Assembly: GCF_024506435.1 (NCBI RefSeq)
Contig: NZ_JANIET010000001.1
Location: forward strand, 496,001-560,000
Direction: 5' to 3'
DNA: 64,000 bases
DNA from: Pantoea trifolii
Lineage (GTDB): Bacteria > Pseudomonadota > Gammaproteobacteria > Enterobacterales > Enterobacteriaceae
Part shown: positions 28,091 to 36,860 of the stretch, piece by piece
Numbering within the stretch: position 1 is the stretch's first letter
Layout: each line of letters begins with the position of its first letter
Notes under the pieces: generated by a model
The model's database searches: none
What the model was told of the DNA's origin: nothing
Seen by the model: the letters and a program-made list of their open reading frames with translations, nothing else
Translations under genes and position numbers: made by a program

Positions 28091-29168
28091 ATGGCGTGGT
28101 GGTGGCGGGCGCGGTGACTTCAGGGAATTCCTGAATCGTCACCGGCAAGGTCATTTTCTTTTCATTACGCAAAATCTGCACGTCAATCACCGAGCCCGGA
28201 CGAATTTCTGCCACCTGATCCATGGTTTCCTGCGCCGAGAGCGCAGGTTTTCCATTCACTTCAAGCAGCACGTCATTGGCTTGAATGCCAGCGCTATCGG
28301 CAGGCCCGCCCGGCGTGACGTCGTTAACGATGATGCCCTGAACGCGATCGAGATTATTGCCCTGGCCATGTAGCGGCGGCAGTTCGCGCCCCCTAATGCC
28401 GATATAGCCGCGAATCACCCGACCATCACGAATCAGCTTATCCATGATTTTGCTCGCCAGCGCGGTGGGAATGGCGAAGCCAATCCCTTCCGGGGTTTCG
28501 CCATCGCTGCTTTTATCAAACGTCAGGGTATTAATGCCCATCAGTTCGCCCAGCGAGTTAATCAATGCGCCGCCCGAGTTGCCCTGATTGATCGAGGCAT
28601 CGGTCTGCAGGAAATTTTGTCGTCCGGATGAGCTTAAGCCCACGCGTCCGGTGGCGCTGATAATGCCTTGCGTCACGGTTTGACCGAGGTTGTACGGGTT
28701 ACCGATCGCCATCACCACATCGCCGATGTGCGCGATGCGTTTGGCGTTGATGGGGATAACCGGCAAGTTGGAGGCGCTGATTTTCAACACCGCTAAATCG
28801 GTCATGGCATCGGAACCCACTAAGTTGGCTTCGAAGAAGCGTCCATCCTGCAGCGCGACGATGATTTGATCGGCGTTATTAATCACATGTTTATTCGTGA
28901 GGATGTAGCCTTTGCCGTTCATGATCACGCCGGAGCCGAGCGTGGTGATGCCGCGATTATTGTTGCCGTGGGCGCTGCGGTTATAGACGTTGACGACTGC
29001 GGGCACGGCGCGTCGCACACCCTGATTAAAACTAACGGGTGCTTCATCGTCGCTGTTGTCATGTTCAAAGGTGATGTTGCTGCCCATACGTAACGCAGGG
29101 ATCGCGACAAGCAGTAAGCCAGCCACGATCAGGCCCATCACCACAGAACGCAAAAGTTTAAGAAACAT
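28089..29168 (-). CDS. degS: Outer-membrane-stress sensor serine protease DegS
   Basis: A 359-residue inner-membrane-anchored periplasmic protease that senses misfolded porin C-termini with its PDZ domain and cleaves RseA to release sigma-E. It has an N-terminal membrane anchor (residues 5-25), a trypsin-like domain with the triad His94 (TNKHVIN), Asp124 (MTDLAVL) and Ser198 (NQGNSGGA), and one PDZ domain (about 255-345). It follows degQ on the same strand with a terminator hairpin between them, as in E. coli. Confidence 0.97.
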   Translation of the reverse strand: MFLKLLRSVVMGLIVAGLLLVAIPALRMGSNITFEHDNSDDEAPVSFNQGVRRAVPAVVNVYNRSAHGNNNRGITTLGSGVIMNGKGYILTNKHVINNADQIIVALQDGRFFEANLVGSDAMTDLAVLKISASNLPVIPINAKRIAHIGDVVMAIGNPYNLGQTVTQGIISATGRVGLSSSGRQNFLQTDASINQGNSGGALINSLGELMGINTLTFDKSSDGETPEGIGFAIPTALASKIMDKLIRDGRVIRGYIGIRGRELPPLHGQGNNLDRVQGIIVNDVTPGGPADSAGIQANDVLLEVNGKPALSAQETMDQVAEIRPGSVIDVQILRNEKKMTLPVTIQEFPEVTAPATTTP

Positions 29169-29217
29169 GGTGTTATTTCAAGCCAGGTGAGATCGCAGGG
29201 CAGAATAGCATGAGAAA

Positions 29218-29243
29218 GGCGGACAAACACCTGCTTGTCCGCC
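29218..29243 (-). terminator. Terminator between degQ and degS
   Basis: GGCGGACAA and TTGTCCGCC arms around an 8-base loop, followed on the minus strand by TTTCTC. Confidence 0.75.
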
Positions 29244-29254
29244 TGATGCGAGGA

Positions 29255-30625
29255 TTATCGCAGAAGCAGGTAAATACTCTCTTCGCCGCGCACCACGTTC
29301 AGTGCCAGCACCGGCGGTTTGCCTTCCAGCACTTTGCGCATTTCAGCAATAGAAGCGACGCGATTGCGGTTCACGCCGATGATCACATCGTCTTTCTGCA
29401 AACCCACTTGCTCCGCTGGCGTGCCTTTTTCGATGGCATCGACTTTCACGCCTTTGTCACCGGTTTTGGTCGCGCCATCGCTCAGCGTTGCGCCTTGCAG
29501 GGCCGGGGACATCAACTGCGCGCTGGCGGTGGTTTGCGCGCTCTGTTCCAGCGTGACGGTGACATTGACCAATTTGCCTTCACGCAGCAGGCCAATTTTC
29601 ACGTCCTGGCCCGGCGGCGTGGTGCCGACTTTCACACGCAGCTCAGCAAAGCTGGTGATCGGCTTATCATTGATGGAGGTAATAATATCGCCGGCTTTAA
29701 TGCCCGCTTTCTCGGCGGCTGACTTCGGCAGCACTTCAGAAACAAAGGCACCGCGCTGCGCATCCACGTTGAACGCTTTGGCGATATCGGCGGTCATTTC
29801 CGTGCCTTTAATGCCGAGCTGACCGCGCTTCACTTCACCAAATTGAATCAGCTGCTGCGCCAGATTCATCGCCATGTTGGCGGGGATGGCGAAGCCGATG
29901 CCGATGTTGCCGCCGCTTGACGCCAGAATCGCGGTGTTGATACCAATCAACTCGCCATTCAGGTTCACCAGCGCACCGCCGGAGTTACCGCGGTTAATCG
30001 CGGCATCGGTCTGAATAAAGTTCTCCAGACCTTCCAGATTCAGGCCGCTTCGGCCCAGCGCAGAGATGATGCCTGATGTGGCCGTTTGACCCAGACCAAA
30101 TGGATTTCCGATGGCCACGGCAAAATCACCCACTTTTAACGAATCGGAATCGGCGATTTTTATCTGCGTGAGATTTTTCGCGCCTTCAACCTGAATCAAG
30201 GCGATGTCGGTTTGTTCATCGTGACCGATTAACTTAGCGTCATATTCGTTGCCGTCACCCAGCTGCACGCTGATTTTGTCGGCGTTGCTGACCACATGAT
30301 TGTTAGTAAGGATGTAGCCTTTAGCGGCATCGATGATCACGCCGGAGCCCAGACCTTCAAAGGGTTGAGGCTGAGATTGGCCCGGAGCCTGACCAAAAAA
30401 GCGCTTCAGCGGTTCAGGAATCTCCTGCGCCTGCTGGCCGCTGTCGGTACCTTCAACACGCACGCTCACTACTGCGGGCAGAACTTTTTCCAGCATCGGT
30501 GCCAGGCTTGGCAATGCTTGTCCCTGAATCTGGGCGGGAAGAGTCGCCAGCGCACTCGGTGCCGCAGCCAAACTCATCCCGATACCCAAGGCTAATGCGC
30601 TTAACAGACGTGCTTGTTTTTTCAT
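29255..30625 (-). CDS. degQ: Periplasmic serine endoprotease DegQ
   Basis: A 456-residue HtrA-family protease/chaperone. It has a signal peptide (cleavage near ALA-T, residue 27), the triad His110 (TNNHVV), Asp140 (QTDIALI) and Ser215 (NRGNSGGA), and two PDZ domains (about 260-350 and 375-450). The length matches E. coli DegQ (455). I place the start at ATG 30625; the frame continues upstream without homology. A Gln/Pro-rich loop near residues 80-90 corresponds to the variable LA loop. Confidence 0.96.
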   Translation of the reverse strand: MKKQARLLSALALGIGMSLAAAPSALATLPAQIQGQALPSLAPMLEKVLPAVVSVRVEGTDSGQQAQEIPEPLKRFFGQAPGQSQPQPFEGLGSGVIIDAAKGYILTNNHVVSNADKISVQLGDGNEYDAKLIGHDEQTDIALIQVEGAKNLTQIKIADSDSLKVGDFAVAIGNPFGLGQTATSGIISALGRSGLNLEGLENFIQTDAAINRGNSGGALVNLNGELIGINTAILASSGGNIGIGFAIPANMAMNLAQQLIQFGEVKRGQLGIKGTEMTADIAKAFNVDAQRGAFVSEVLPKSAAEKAGIKAGDIITSINDKPITSFAELRVKVGTTPPGQDVKIGLLREGKLVNVTVTLEQSAQTTASAQLMSPALQGATLSDGATKTGDKGVKVDAIEKGTPAEQVGLQKDDVIIGVNRNRVASIAEMRKVLEGKPPVLALNVVRGEESIYLLLR

Positions 30626-30700
30626 TGCTACAACGCTCTCGCTGCGAAAGGGATAAAAGAAGTGTGACAGTAGTTTGTGGTTTGTGTTCGAAAACAAAAA

Positions 30701-30721
30701 GGGCACAGCCAAGCTGTGCCC
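30701..30721 (-). terminator. Terminator of zapG
   Basis: GGGCACAGC-CAA-GCTGTGCCC, perfect 9-bp arms, followed on the minus strand by TTTTTGTTTTC. Confidence 0.9.
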
Positions 30722-30729
30722 CAAAAGGA

Positions 30730-31134
30730 TTAATTACGCGGTGCGCGGTCGCTGCCACGTAACAGGCCGGATGCGCCTTCAGAATAATCACGCGGCATCT
30801 GTACCGGCGCCTGATCGTTATCCGCTTCGGCTTCCGTCAGCTGGTAGGCAAACGGATTTTTTTCGCCCGGCAGGTTTGGCAGCAGGTCGTTAGATCCTTT
30901 CGCCATGTGCTGATACAGCTGGCGGTAATCATGTGCCATGTTGTCCAGCAGCTCGGCGCTGCGGGCGAAGTGGTTGGTGAGCTCTTCGCGGTAATCCGCC
31001 AGCTCAGCCTTCGATTTTTCCAATTCATACTGCATGCTACGCTGCTCGCGCAGCTTCTTGTTGCCAAAACGCATGACGACTGCGCCGACAATAATGCCAA
31101 TCACTAACCCAATCAGCCCGTATTCCCAGGTCAT
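30730..31134 (-). CDS. zapG: Cell division / envelope protein ZapG (YhcB, DUF1043)
   Basis: A 134-residue inner-membrane protein with one N-terminal membrane helix (GLIGLVIGIIVGAVVM, residues 6-21) followed by a charged, coiled-coil-forming region (about 25-80) and a disordered C-terminal tail. It matches E. coli YhcB/ZapG, which links cell division, peptidoglycan and envelope growth. GGGAG precedes the ATG by 5 bp. It is divergent from zapE over 190 bp. Confidence 0.94.
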   Translation of the reverse strand: MTWEYGLIGLVIGIIVGAVVMRFGNKKLREQRSMQYELEKSKAELADYREELTNHFARSAELLDNMAHDYRQLYQHMAKGSNDLLPNLPGEKNPFAYQLTEAEADNDQAPVQMPRDYSEGASGLLRGSDRAPRN

Positions 31135-31324
31135 AATGACTCCCGTGTAATTTCCGTTGTTTCGTAGGGCATTGCTTCTGTTGCAACATCAACTTCAATA
31201 GCAGCCACTATACCCAATAATCTATTGGAAGTGGAACTATCGGGCTGCATCGCTTAGTGTAGAGCGGCCTAATTTTCGTCAACCGACCCGTGAATCGGAC
31301 TTTTTCAGGGATTCTGAGAGAACC

Positions 31325-32452
31325 ATGCAAACCTCATCTCCGCTTGCACGCTACGAGCAGGCGCTGTCGCAGGGCGAATTCCGCCCGGATGACGTACAAC
31401 GAGAAGCGATTACCCGCTTAGATACTATCCAGCAAGGATTGATTGCCCGCCAGCAACAGGTTGAACCGGCTGCCAAAGGTCTGTTTGGCCGCTTGTCTAA
31501 GATGATCAATAAAGAAAAAAACACCCATGAAGCGCCCGTACGCGGCCTCTATATGTGGGGCGGTGTAGGACGCGGTAAAACCTGGGTAATGGATCTGTTT
31601 TTTCAGTCAATTCCTGGTGATCGTAAGCTGCGCCTGCATTTCCACCGCTTTATGCTGCGTGTCCATCAGGAACTGACGCAGCTGCAAGGCCACAGCGATC
31701 CGCTGCTGATTGTCGCCGATCGCTTTAAAGCGGAAACTGACATTCTCTGCTTCGATGAGTTTTTTGTCTCAGATATCACCGACGCCATGCTGCTGGGCAC
31801 GCTTATGGAAGCGCTGTTTGCGCGCGGCATCTCGCTGGTAGCCACCTCGAACATTCCGCCGGATGAGCTCTATCGCAACGGCCTGCAGCGCCCGCGTTTC
31901 CTGCCTGCCATCGAACAAATCAAGCGTCATTGTGACGTGATGAACGTGGACGCCGGTATCGATTACCGCTTGCGCACCTTAACCTCGGCGCATTTATGGA
32001 ACTTCCCGCTCAACGATGCCACGCACAGCGAAATGGAGCGCATGTTCCGTGCGTTGTCAGGCAAAGTGCGTGAAGACGCGCCGGTGCTGGAGATTAACCA
32101 CCGCCAGATGCCGACGCTCGGTGTGCATGAAGGCGTGCTGGCGATCAATTTCCTGACGCTGTGCGGCGAAGGGCGCAGTCAGCATGACTATATTGAGCTC
32201 TCGCGCCGTTTTCACAGCGTCTTGCTGTATGATGTGCCGGTGATGATTTATAAGACCGAAGATCAGGCGCGCCGCTTCCTGGCGCTGATCGATGAGTTCT
32301 ACGAACGCCATGTGAAACTGGTGGTCGCGGCGGAAACATCACTGTTTGAAATTTATCAGGGCACACGCTTGAAGTTTGAGTATCAGCGCTGCTTGTCGCG
32401 TTTGCAGGAGATGCAGAGCGAAGAGTATTTGCGTCTGCCGCATCTGCCCTGA
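31325..32452 (+). CDS. zapE: Cell division protein ZapE (AFG1-like ATPase)
   Basis: A 375-residue AAA-type ATPase of the AFG1/YhcM family that associates with the Z-ring under heat or low oxygen. Walker A is GGVGRGKTWVMD (about residues 79-90), Walker B is ILCFDEFFVSD, and sensor-type residues follow in LVATSNIPPDELY. GAGAG is 4 bp before the ATG. It is divergent from zapG and followed by a 238-bp leader of the rplM-rpsI operon. Confidence 0.95.
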   Translation: MQTSSPLARYEQALSQGEFRPDDVQREAITRLDTIQQGLIARQQQVEPAAKGLFGRLSKMINKEKNTHEAPVRGLYMWGGVGRGKTWVMDLFFQSIPGDRKLRLHFHRFMLRVHQELTQLQGHSDPLLIVADRFKAETDILCFDEFFVSDITDAMLLGTLMEALFARGISLVATSNIPPDELYRNGLQRPRFLPAIEQIKRHCDVMNVDAGIDYRLRTLTSAHLWNFPLNDATHSEMERMFRALSGKVREDAPVLEINHRQMPTLGVHEGVLAINFLTLCGEGRSQHDYIELSRRFHSVLLYDVPVMIYKTEDQARRFLALIDEFYERHVKLVVAAETSLFEIYQGTRLKFEYQRCLSRLQEMQSEEYLRLPHLP

Positions 32453-32490
32453 TGACGTGGCATAAATCGTAGGTTTTAGATGCAAAAAGG

Positions 32491-32520
32491 TTCGATCTTT
32501 GAGTTCGACTTCTCTATAAT
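32491..32520 (+). promoter_or_regulatory. Probable sigma-70 promoter of rplM-rpsI
   Basis: A perfect -10 TATAAT (32515-32520) with a weak -35 TTCGAT 18 bp upstream. The transcript would carry a leader of about 165 nt before rplM. In E. coli L13 represses its own operon through the leader; a comparable role here is inference. Confidence 0.6.
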
Positions 32521-32666
32521 CTTGCGACCCCACGTTACAGCATCGGTTTTCTTTCCCAAGAACTCGATGTGATCCGGTAACTCACTTGAAGGGGTGGCTT
32601 GCTGGGCAAAATGGTCGTGTGAGCCTCAATCGTTTACTTAGCGTTTGGGATTTCACCAACGTGTAA

Positions 32667-33119
<453 letters not shown>

Positions 33120-33131
33120 TCGGGATTATAG

Positions 33132-33527
<396 letters not shown>

Positions 33528-33559
33528 TTGTTTGCTGCTTCGGCAGCGGCAGTTGGCTC

Positions 33560-33585
33560 AAAAAACCCGCTTCGGCGGGTTTTTT
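33560..33585 (+). terminator. Terminator of rplM-rpsI
   Basis: AAAAAACCCGC-TTCG-GCGGGTTTTTT, UUCG tetraloop stem with a T tail 33 bp after rpsI. Confidence 0.93.
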
Positions 33586-33856
33586 ATTATCTGCATTTAT
33601 GATTTTTTCCCACAAAAAACGCGAGCTCTACCCGCATTTTGCCCGCAAATCATCACGCCCGCCCCACAAGCTGCTTAAAATCTGGTAAACTCACTGTCAC
33701 TTTGCGCCTGCGAGACGCAGCGTTGTGCTTGTCGTTCCTGTCGGGAAGGCCGGTCGATGCGACTAACGCTGACGGTAGGCGAATCTGATGAGCCGGTGAG
33801 TCGCCGCGTGGTTGGCTATTCGCAGTATCTTTTTGTGAACAAACTTGGAGGTTTTC

Positions 33857-34498
33857 ATGGCTGTCGCTGCCAACAAACGTTCGGTAATGACGCTGTTTTC
33901 TGGTCCGACTGACATTTTCAGCCATCAAGTACGTATCGTACTGGCTGAGAAGGGCGTCAGCGTGGAGATCGAGCAGGTTGAAACGGATAACCTGCCGCAG
34001 GATCTGATTGACCTCAACCCGTATCGCACCGTACCTACGCTGGTCGACCGTGAACTGACGCTGTATGAATCACGCATCATCATGGAATACCTCGATGAGC
34101 GTTTCCCGCATCCACCGCTGATGCCGGTTTATCCGGTCGCGCGCGGTGAAAGCCGTCTGATGATGCACCGCATTGAGCAGGATTGGTACAGCCTGATGCG
34201 CACCATCGAAACCGCCAACGGTGCAGAAGCCGACGCAGCGCGCAAGCAGCTGCGTGAAGAGCTGCTGGCGATTGCGCCACTGTTCGCACGCACACCGTTC
34301 TTCATGAGCGAAGAGTTCAGCCTGGTGGATTGCTATCTGGCGCCACTGCTGTGGCGTTTGCCGCAGATGGGTGTTGATCTGTCTGGCGCGGGTTCAAAAG
34401 AGCTGAAAGGCTATATGACGCGCGTGTTTGAACGTGACTCTTTCCTTGCGTCACTGACGGAAGCAGAACGTGAAATGCGCCTGCAAGCTCGGGGCTAA
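33857..34498 (+). CDS. sspA: Stringent starvation protein A
   Basis: A 213-residue RNA-polymerase-associated protein of the glutathione-S-transferase fold. Its thioredoxin-like N-terminal domain has MTLFSGPTDIFSHQVRIVLAEKG and lacks the catalytic residue of active GSTs; NPYRTVPTLVDRELTLYESRIIMEYLDERFPHPP is the family hallmark. It acts in starvation and acid tolerance. The ATG at 33857 follows GGAGG at 5 bp. sspB begins 3 bp after its stop. Confidence 0.97.
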   Translation: MAVAANKRSVMTLFSGPTDIFSHQVRIVLAEKGVSVEIEQVETDNLPQDLIDLNPYRTVPTLVDRELTLYESRIIMEYLDERFPHPPLMPVYPVARGESRLMMHRIEQDWYSLMRTIETANGAEADAARKQLREELLAIAPLFARTPFFMSEEFSLVDCYLAPLLWRLPQMGVDLSGAGSKELKGYMTRVFERDSFLASLTEAEREMRLQARG

Positions 34499-34501
34499 TG
34501 T

Positions 34502-34990
34502 ATGGAAATGTCGCAACTAACGGCGCGTCGTCCTTACTTGTTGCGGGCGTTCTACGACTGGTTGCTGGATAATCAGTTGACGCCGCATCTGGTGGTCGAC
34601 ATCAATCTGCCTGGTGTGCAGGTGCCGCTGGAATATGCGCGTGATGGACAGATCGTTCTGAACATTGCGCCGCGTGCGGTAGGCAATCTTGACCTCGCCA
34701 ATGATGAAGTGCGTTTCAACGCACGTTTCGGTGGCGTACCACGTCAGGTTTCTGTGCCAATGGCTGCGGTTTTGGCGATTTATGCCCGTGAAAACGGCGC
34801 TGGCACCATGTTCGAGCCGGAACCGGCTTATGAGGTGGCGACGGACGAGCAGGATGGTAGCGGTCAGGAAGAGACGATGATGTCTGTGATTGATGGCGAT
34901 CGTCCGGATGATGCGACTGACGACGATCACTCGCCAGATGATGAGCCGCCGCCGCGTGGCGGACGACCTTCACTGCGTGTGGTGAAGTAA
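34502..34990 (+). CDS. sspB: ClpXP protease specificity-enhancing factor SspB
   Basis: A 162-residue adaptor that delivers ssrA-tagged proteins and RseA fragments to ClpXP. The folded substrate-binding domain spans residues 1-110 (PYLLRAFYDWLLDNQLTPHLVVD, APRAVGNLDLANDEVRFNARFGG). A flexible acidic linker rich in Asp, Pro and Glu ends in the ClpX-binding motif RGGRPSLRVVK. Translationally linked with sspA. Confidence 0.97.
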   Translation: MEMSQLTARRPYLLRAFYDWLLDNQLTPHLVVDINLPGVQVPLEYARDGQIVLNIAPRAVGNLDLANDEVRFNARFGGVPRQVSVPMAAVLAIYARENGAGTMFEPEPAYEVATDEQDGSGQEETMMSVIDGDRPDDATDDDHSPDDEPPPRGGRPSLRVVK

Positions 34991-35000
34991 AACGTGCAAT

Positions 35001-35029
35001 AAAAAACGGGCCGATTGGCCCGTTTTTTT
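35001..35029. terminator. Bidirectional terminator between sspB and the diflavin reductase gene
   Basis: AAAAAACGGGCC-GATT-GGCCCGTTTTTT, nearly symmetric, between convergent genes; it ends both the sspAB and the GltB-like/diflavin reductase transcripts. Confidence 0.92.
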
Positions 35030-35042
35030 ATGCCTGCGCGTC

Positions 35043-36791
35043 TTAGTAGACGTCGCGCAGGTAGCGTTTATCTTTCTTCAGCTGATCAACGTAAGCCGCC
35101 GCACGCTCGCTGGACAAGCCACCGAACTGACGAACCACTTCATACAGCGCGGCATCAACGTCTTTTGCCATGCGTGATGCATCGCCACACACGTAGAAGT
35201 ACGCGCCATCCTGCAGCCAGGCGTACAGCTCAGCGCCTTTCTCCAGCATGCGATTTTGCACGTAGATCTTCTCTTCCTGATCGCGCGAGAAGGCCAGATC
35301 CAGATTAGTCAGCAGACCTTTCTCCTGCCATGCCTGCAGCTCTTCTTCGTAGATGTAATCATGTGCCTGATGTTGGTCACCGAAGAACAGCCAGTTTTTA
35401 CCTTCTGCGCCAGTTGCCTGACGTTCCTGCAGAAAAGCGCGGAATGGGGCGATACCGGTGCCTGGTCCAACCATGATCAGCGGCGCATTGCCGTTTGACG
35501 GCACGCGGAACGCTTTGTTGGGCGAGATAAAGATCGCCGGCTTTTCGCCGCGACGTACACGTTCAGCCAGATAGGTTGAACACACGCCTTTGCGCTCGCG
35601 GCCGCCGCTGTGATAGCGCACGGAAGCGATGGTCAGATGCACCTGATTTGGATGGGCTTTTGAGCTCGACGAGATGGAGTAGGCGCGATGCTGCAACGGA
35701 CGCAGCATGGCAACGAATTCCGGCACCGACAGGCTGCGCGTCAGCTCAAGCTGCAGCAGATCCAGCGTATCTTTGCCCCACAGCCAAACGGCAAGGGTAT
35801 CTTTGTCGTCGTGTTGCAACACGTGACGCAGTTCCTGGTTAGTAGTGTTCTGGCCAACCCATTCAATCAGTTTGCGTGACGGCTCGGAAATTTCGAACTG
35901 ATAAGTCAGCAGATCGCCAAGGTTGCGGTCAAAGCCAGGTACCGGCGTTTCGTAATCGGCTTTCAGCTGAGTCAGCAGCAGTGAAACCAGCGACGCGTCA
36001 TTCACCGGGATTACACCCAGCGCATCGCCCGCTTCATATTTCAGACCGCTGTCGGTGAGATCAAACTCAAAGTGACGAATATCTTTCGCTGACTCTTCAG
36101 CCGACAGGCGCTTATTGGTCGCCAATGCGGCCGCATAAGGATTTTGCTTATTGCTGCCCGGAATGACAGGTGCTTCTGGCGCGCTTTCTAATGCATTACC
36201 GCTGCTGCCCGCACTGGCGGCGAATTGCGGCATTGCCGTGCCAATCCATTCGCTGGATGGCTCTTCGAAGTCGATATCGCAGTCGATACGATCGGCGACG
36301 CGTTTGGCACCGAGCTGCTCCAGACGCATATCGATGAATTTACCTGCCTGGCAGAAACCGTCGTAGCCGGTATCGCCAATTGCCAATACCGCAAAGTGCA
36401 TCTGCTCCAGACGCGGCGCGGTGCTGGCTGAAATTGCGTTCCAGAACAGCTGAGCGTTATCCGGCATTTCGCCTTCGCCGTAAGTCGAGGTGACAATCAG
36501 CACGTGACGCATGGTAGCGAACACATCCAGATCCACTTCGCCCAGCGCCTGTACCACCGGCACCAAACCTTTGGCGCGTGCGGCTTTGGCAGCAGTTTGC
36601 GACAGCGCTTCAGCGTTACCGGTCTGTGAACCGAACAGAATATGCAACTGGGTATTTGCACCCGCAGCCGGTGCGCTCTGCTTGTCTTCTAATACCAGCA
36701 GGCGCGAATGGAGACCGGCGAGGAAGCCCGCCAGCCAGTATTTCTGCTCACCGTTAAACGGTGCATCTTCAGGAATGTAAGGAATTTTCAT
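35043..36791 (-). CDS. CysJ-type FMN/FAD diflavin reductase paired with the long GltB-like protein
   Basis: A 582-residue NADPH-dependent flavoprotein. An N-terminal segment (IPYIPEDAPFNGEQKYWLAGFLAGL) precedes a flavodoxin-like FMN domain (about 48-190; GSQTGNAE 54-61, TSTYGEGEMP 101-110, GDTGYDGFCQ 139-148). A FAD domain follows with RAYSIS (369-374) and GVCSTYL (402-408). The NADPH domain has GPGTGIAPFRAFLQER (442-457), FSRD, CGDASRMAKDVD and the C-terminal KRYLRDVY. It resembles the sulfite reductase flavoprotein CysJ, but no cysI or cysH is near. It is the second gene after the GltB-like gene (69 bp apart), exactly where gltD stands in E. coli. I infer that it feeds electrons to that protein. 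ATG 36791 is preferred to TTG 36806 because MKIPYIP fits the family start. Confidence 0.93.
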   Translation of the reverse strand: MKIPYIPEDAPFNGEQKYWLAGFLAGLHSRLLVLEDKQSAPAAGANTQLHILFGSQTGNAEALSQTAAKAARAKGLVPVVQALGEVDLDVFATMRHVLIVTSTYGEGEMPDNAQLFWNAISASTAPRLEQMHFAVLAIGDTGYDGFCQAGKFIDMRLEQLGAKRVADRIDCDIDFEEPSSEWIGTAMPQFAASAGSSGNALESAPEAPVIPGSNKQNPYAAALATNKRLSAEESAKDIRHFEFDLTDSGLKYEAGDALGVIPVNDASLVSLLLTQLKADYETPVPGFDRNLGDLLTYQFEISEPSRKLIEWVGQNTTNQELRHVLQHDDKDTLAVWLWGKDTLDLLQLELTRSLSVPEFVAMLRPLQHRAYSISSSSKAHPNQVHLTIASVRYHSGGRERKGVCSTYLAERVRRGEKPAIFISPNKAFRVPSNGNAPLIMVGPGTGIAPFRAFLQERQATGAEGKNWLFFGDQHQAHDYIYEEELQAWQEKGLLTNLDLAFSRDQEEKIYVQNRMLEKGAELYAWLQDGAYFYVCGDASRMAKDVDAALYEVVRQFGGLSSERAAAYVDQLKKDKRYLRDVY

Positions 36792-36860
36792 CGGTAAGGC
36801 ACTCAATCCTGTTCAATCAAAATATAAAAACTAAATTACACATGTTCAGTAGCACTGTAA

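Noticed and set aside
35043..36791. Reading the diflavin reductase as CysJ of assimilatory sulfite reductase
   Set aside because: Domain content and C-terminus fit, but cysI and cysH are not adjacent, the N-terminal IPYIPEDAPFNGEQ segment is not that of enterobacterial CysJ, and it is operonic with the GltB-like gene.
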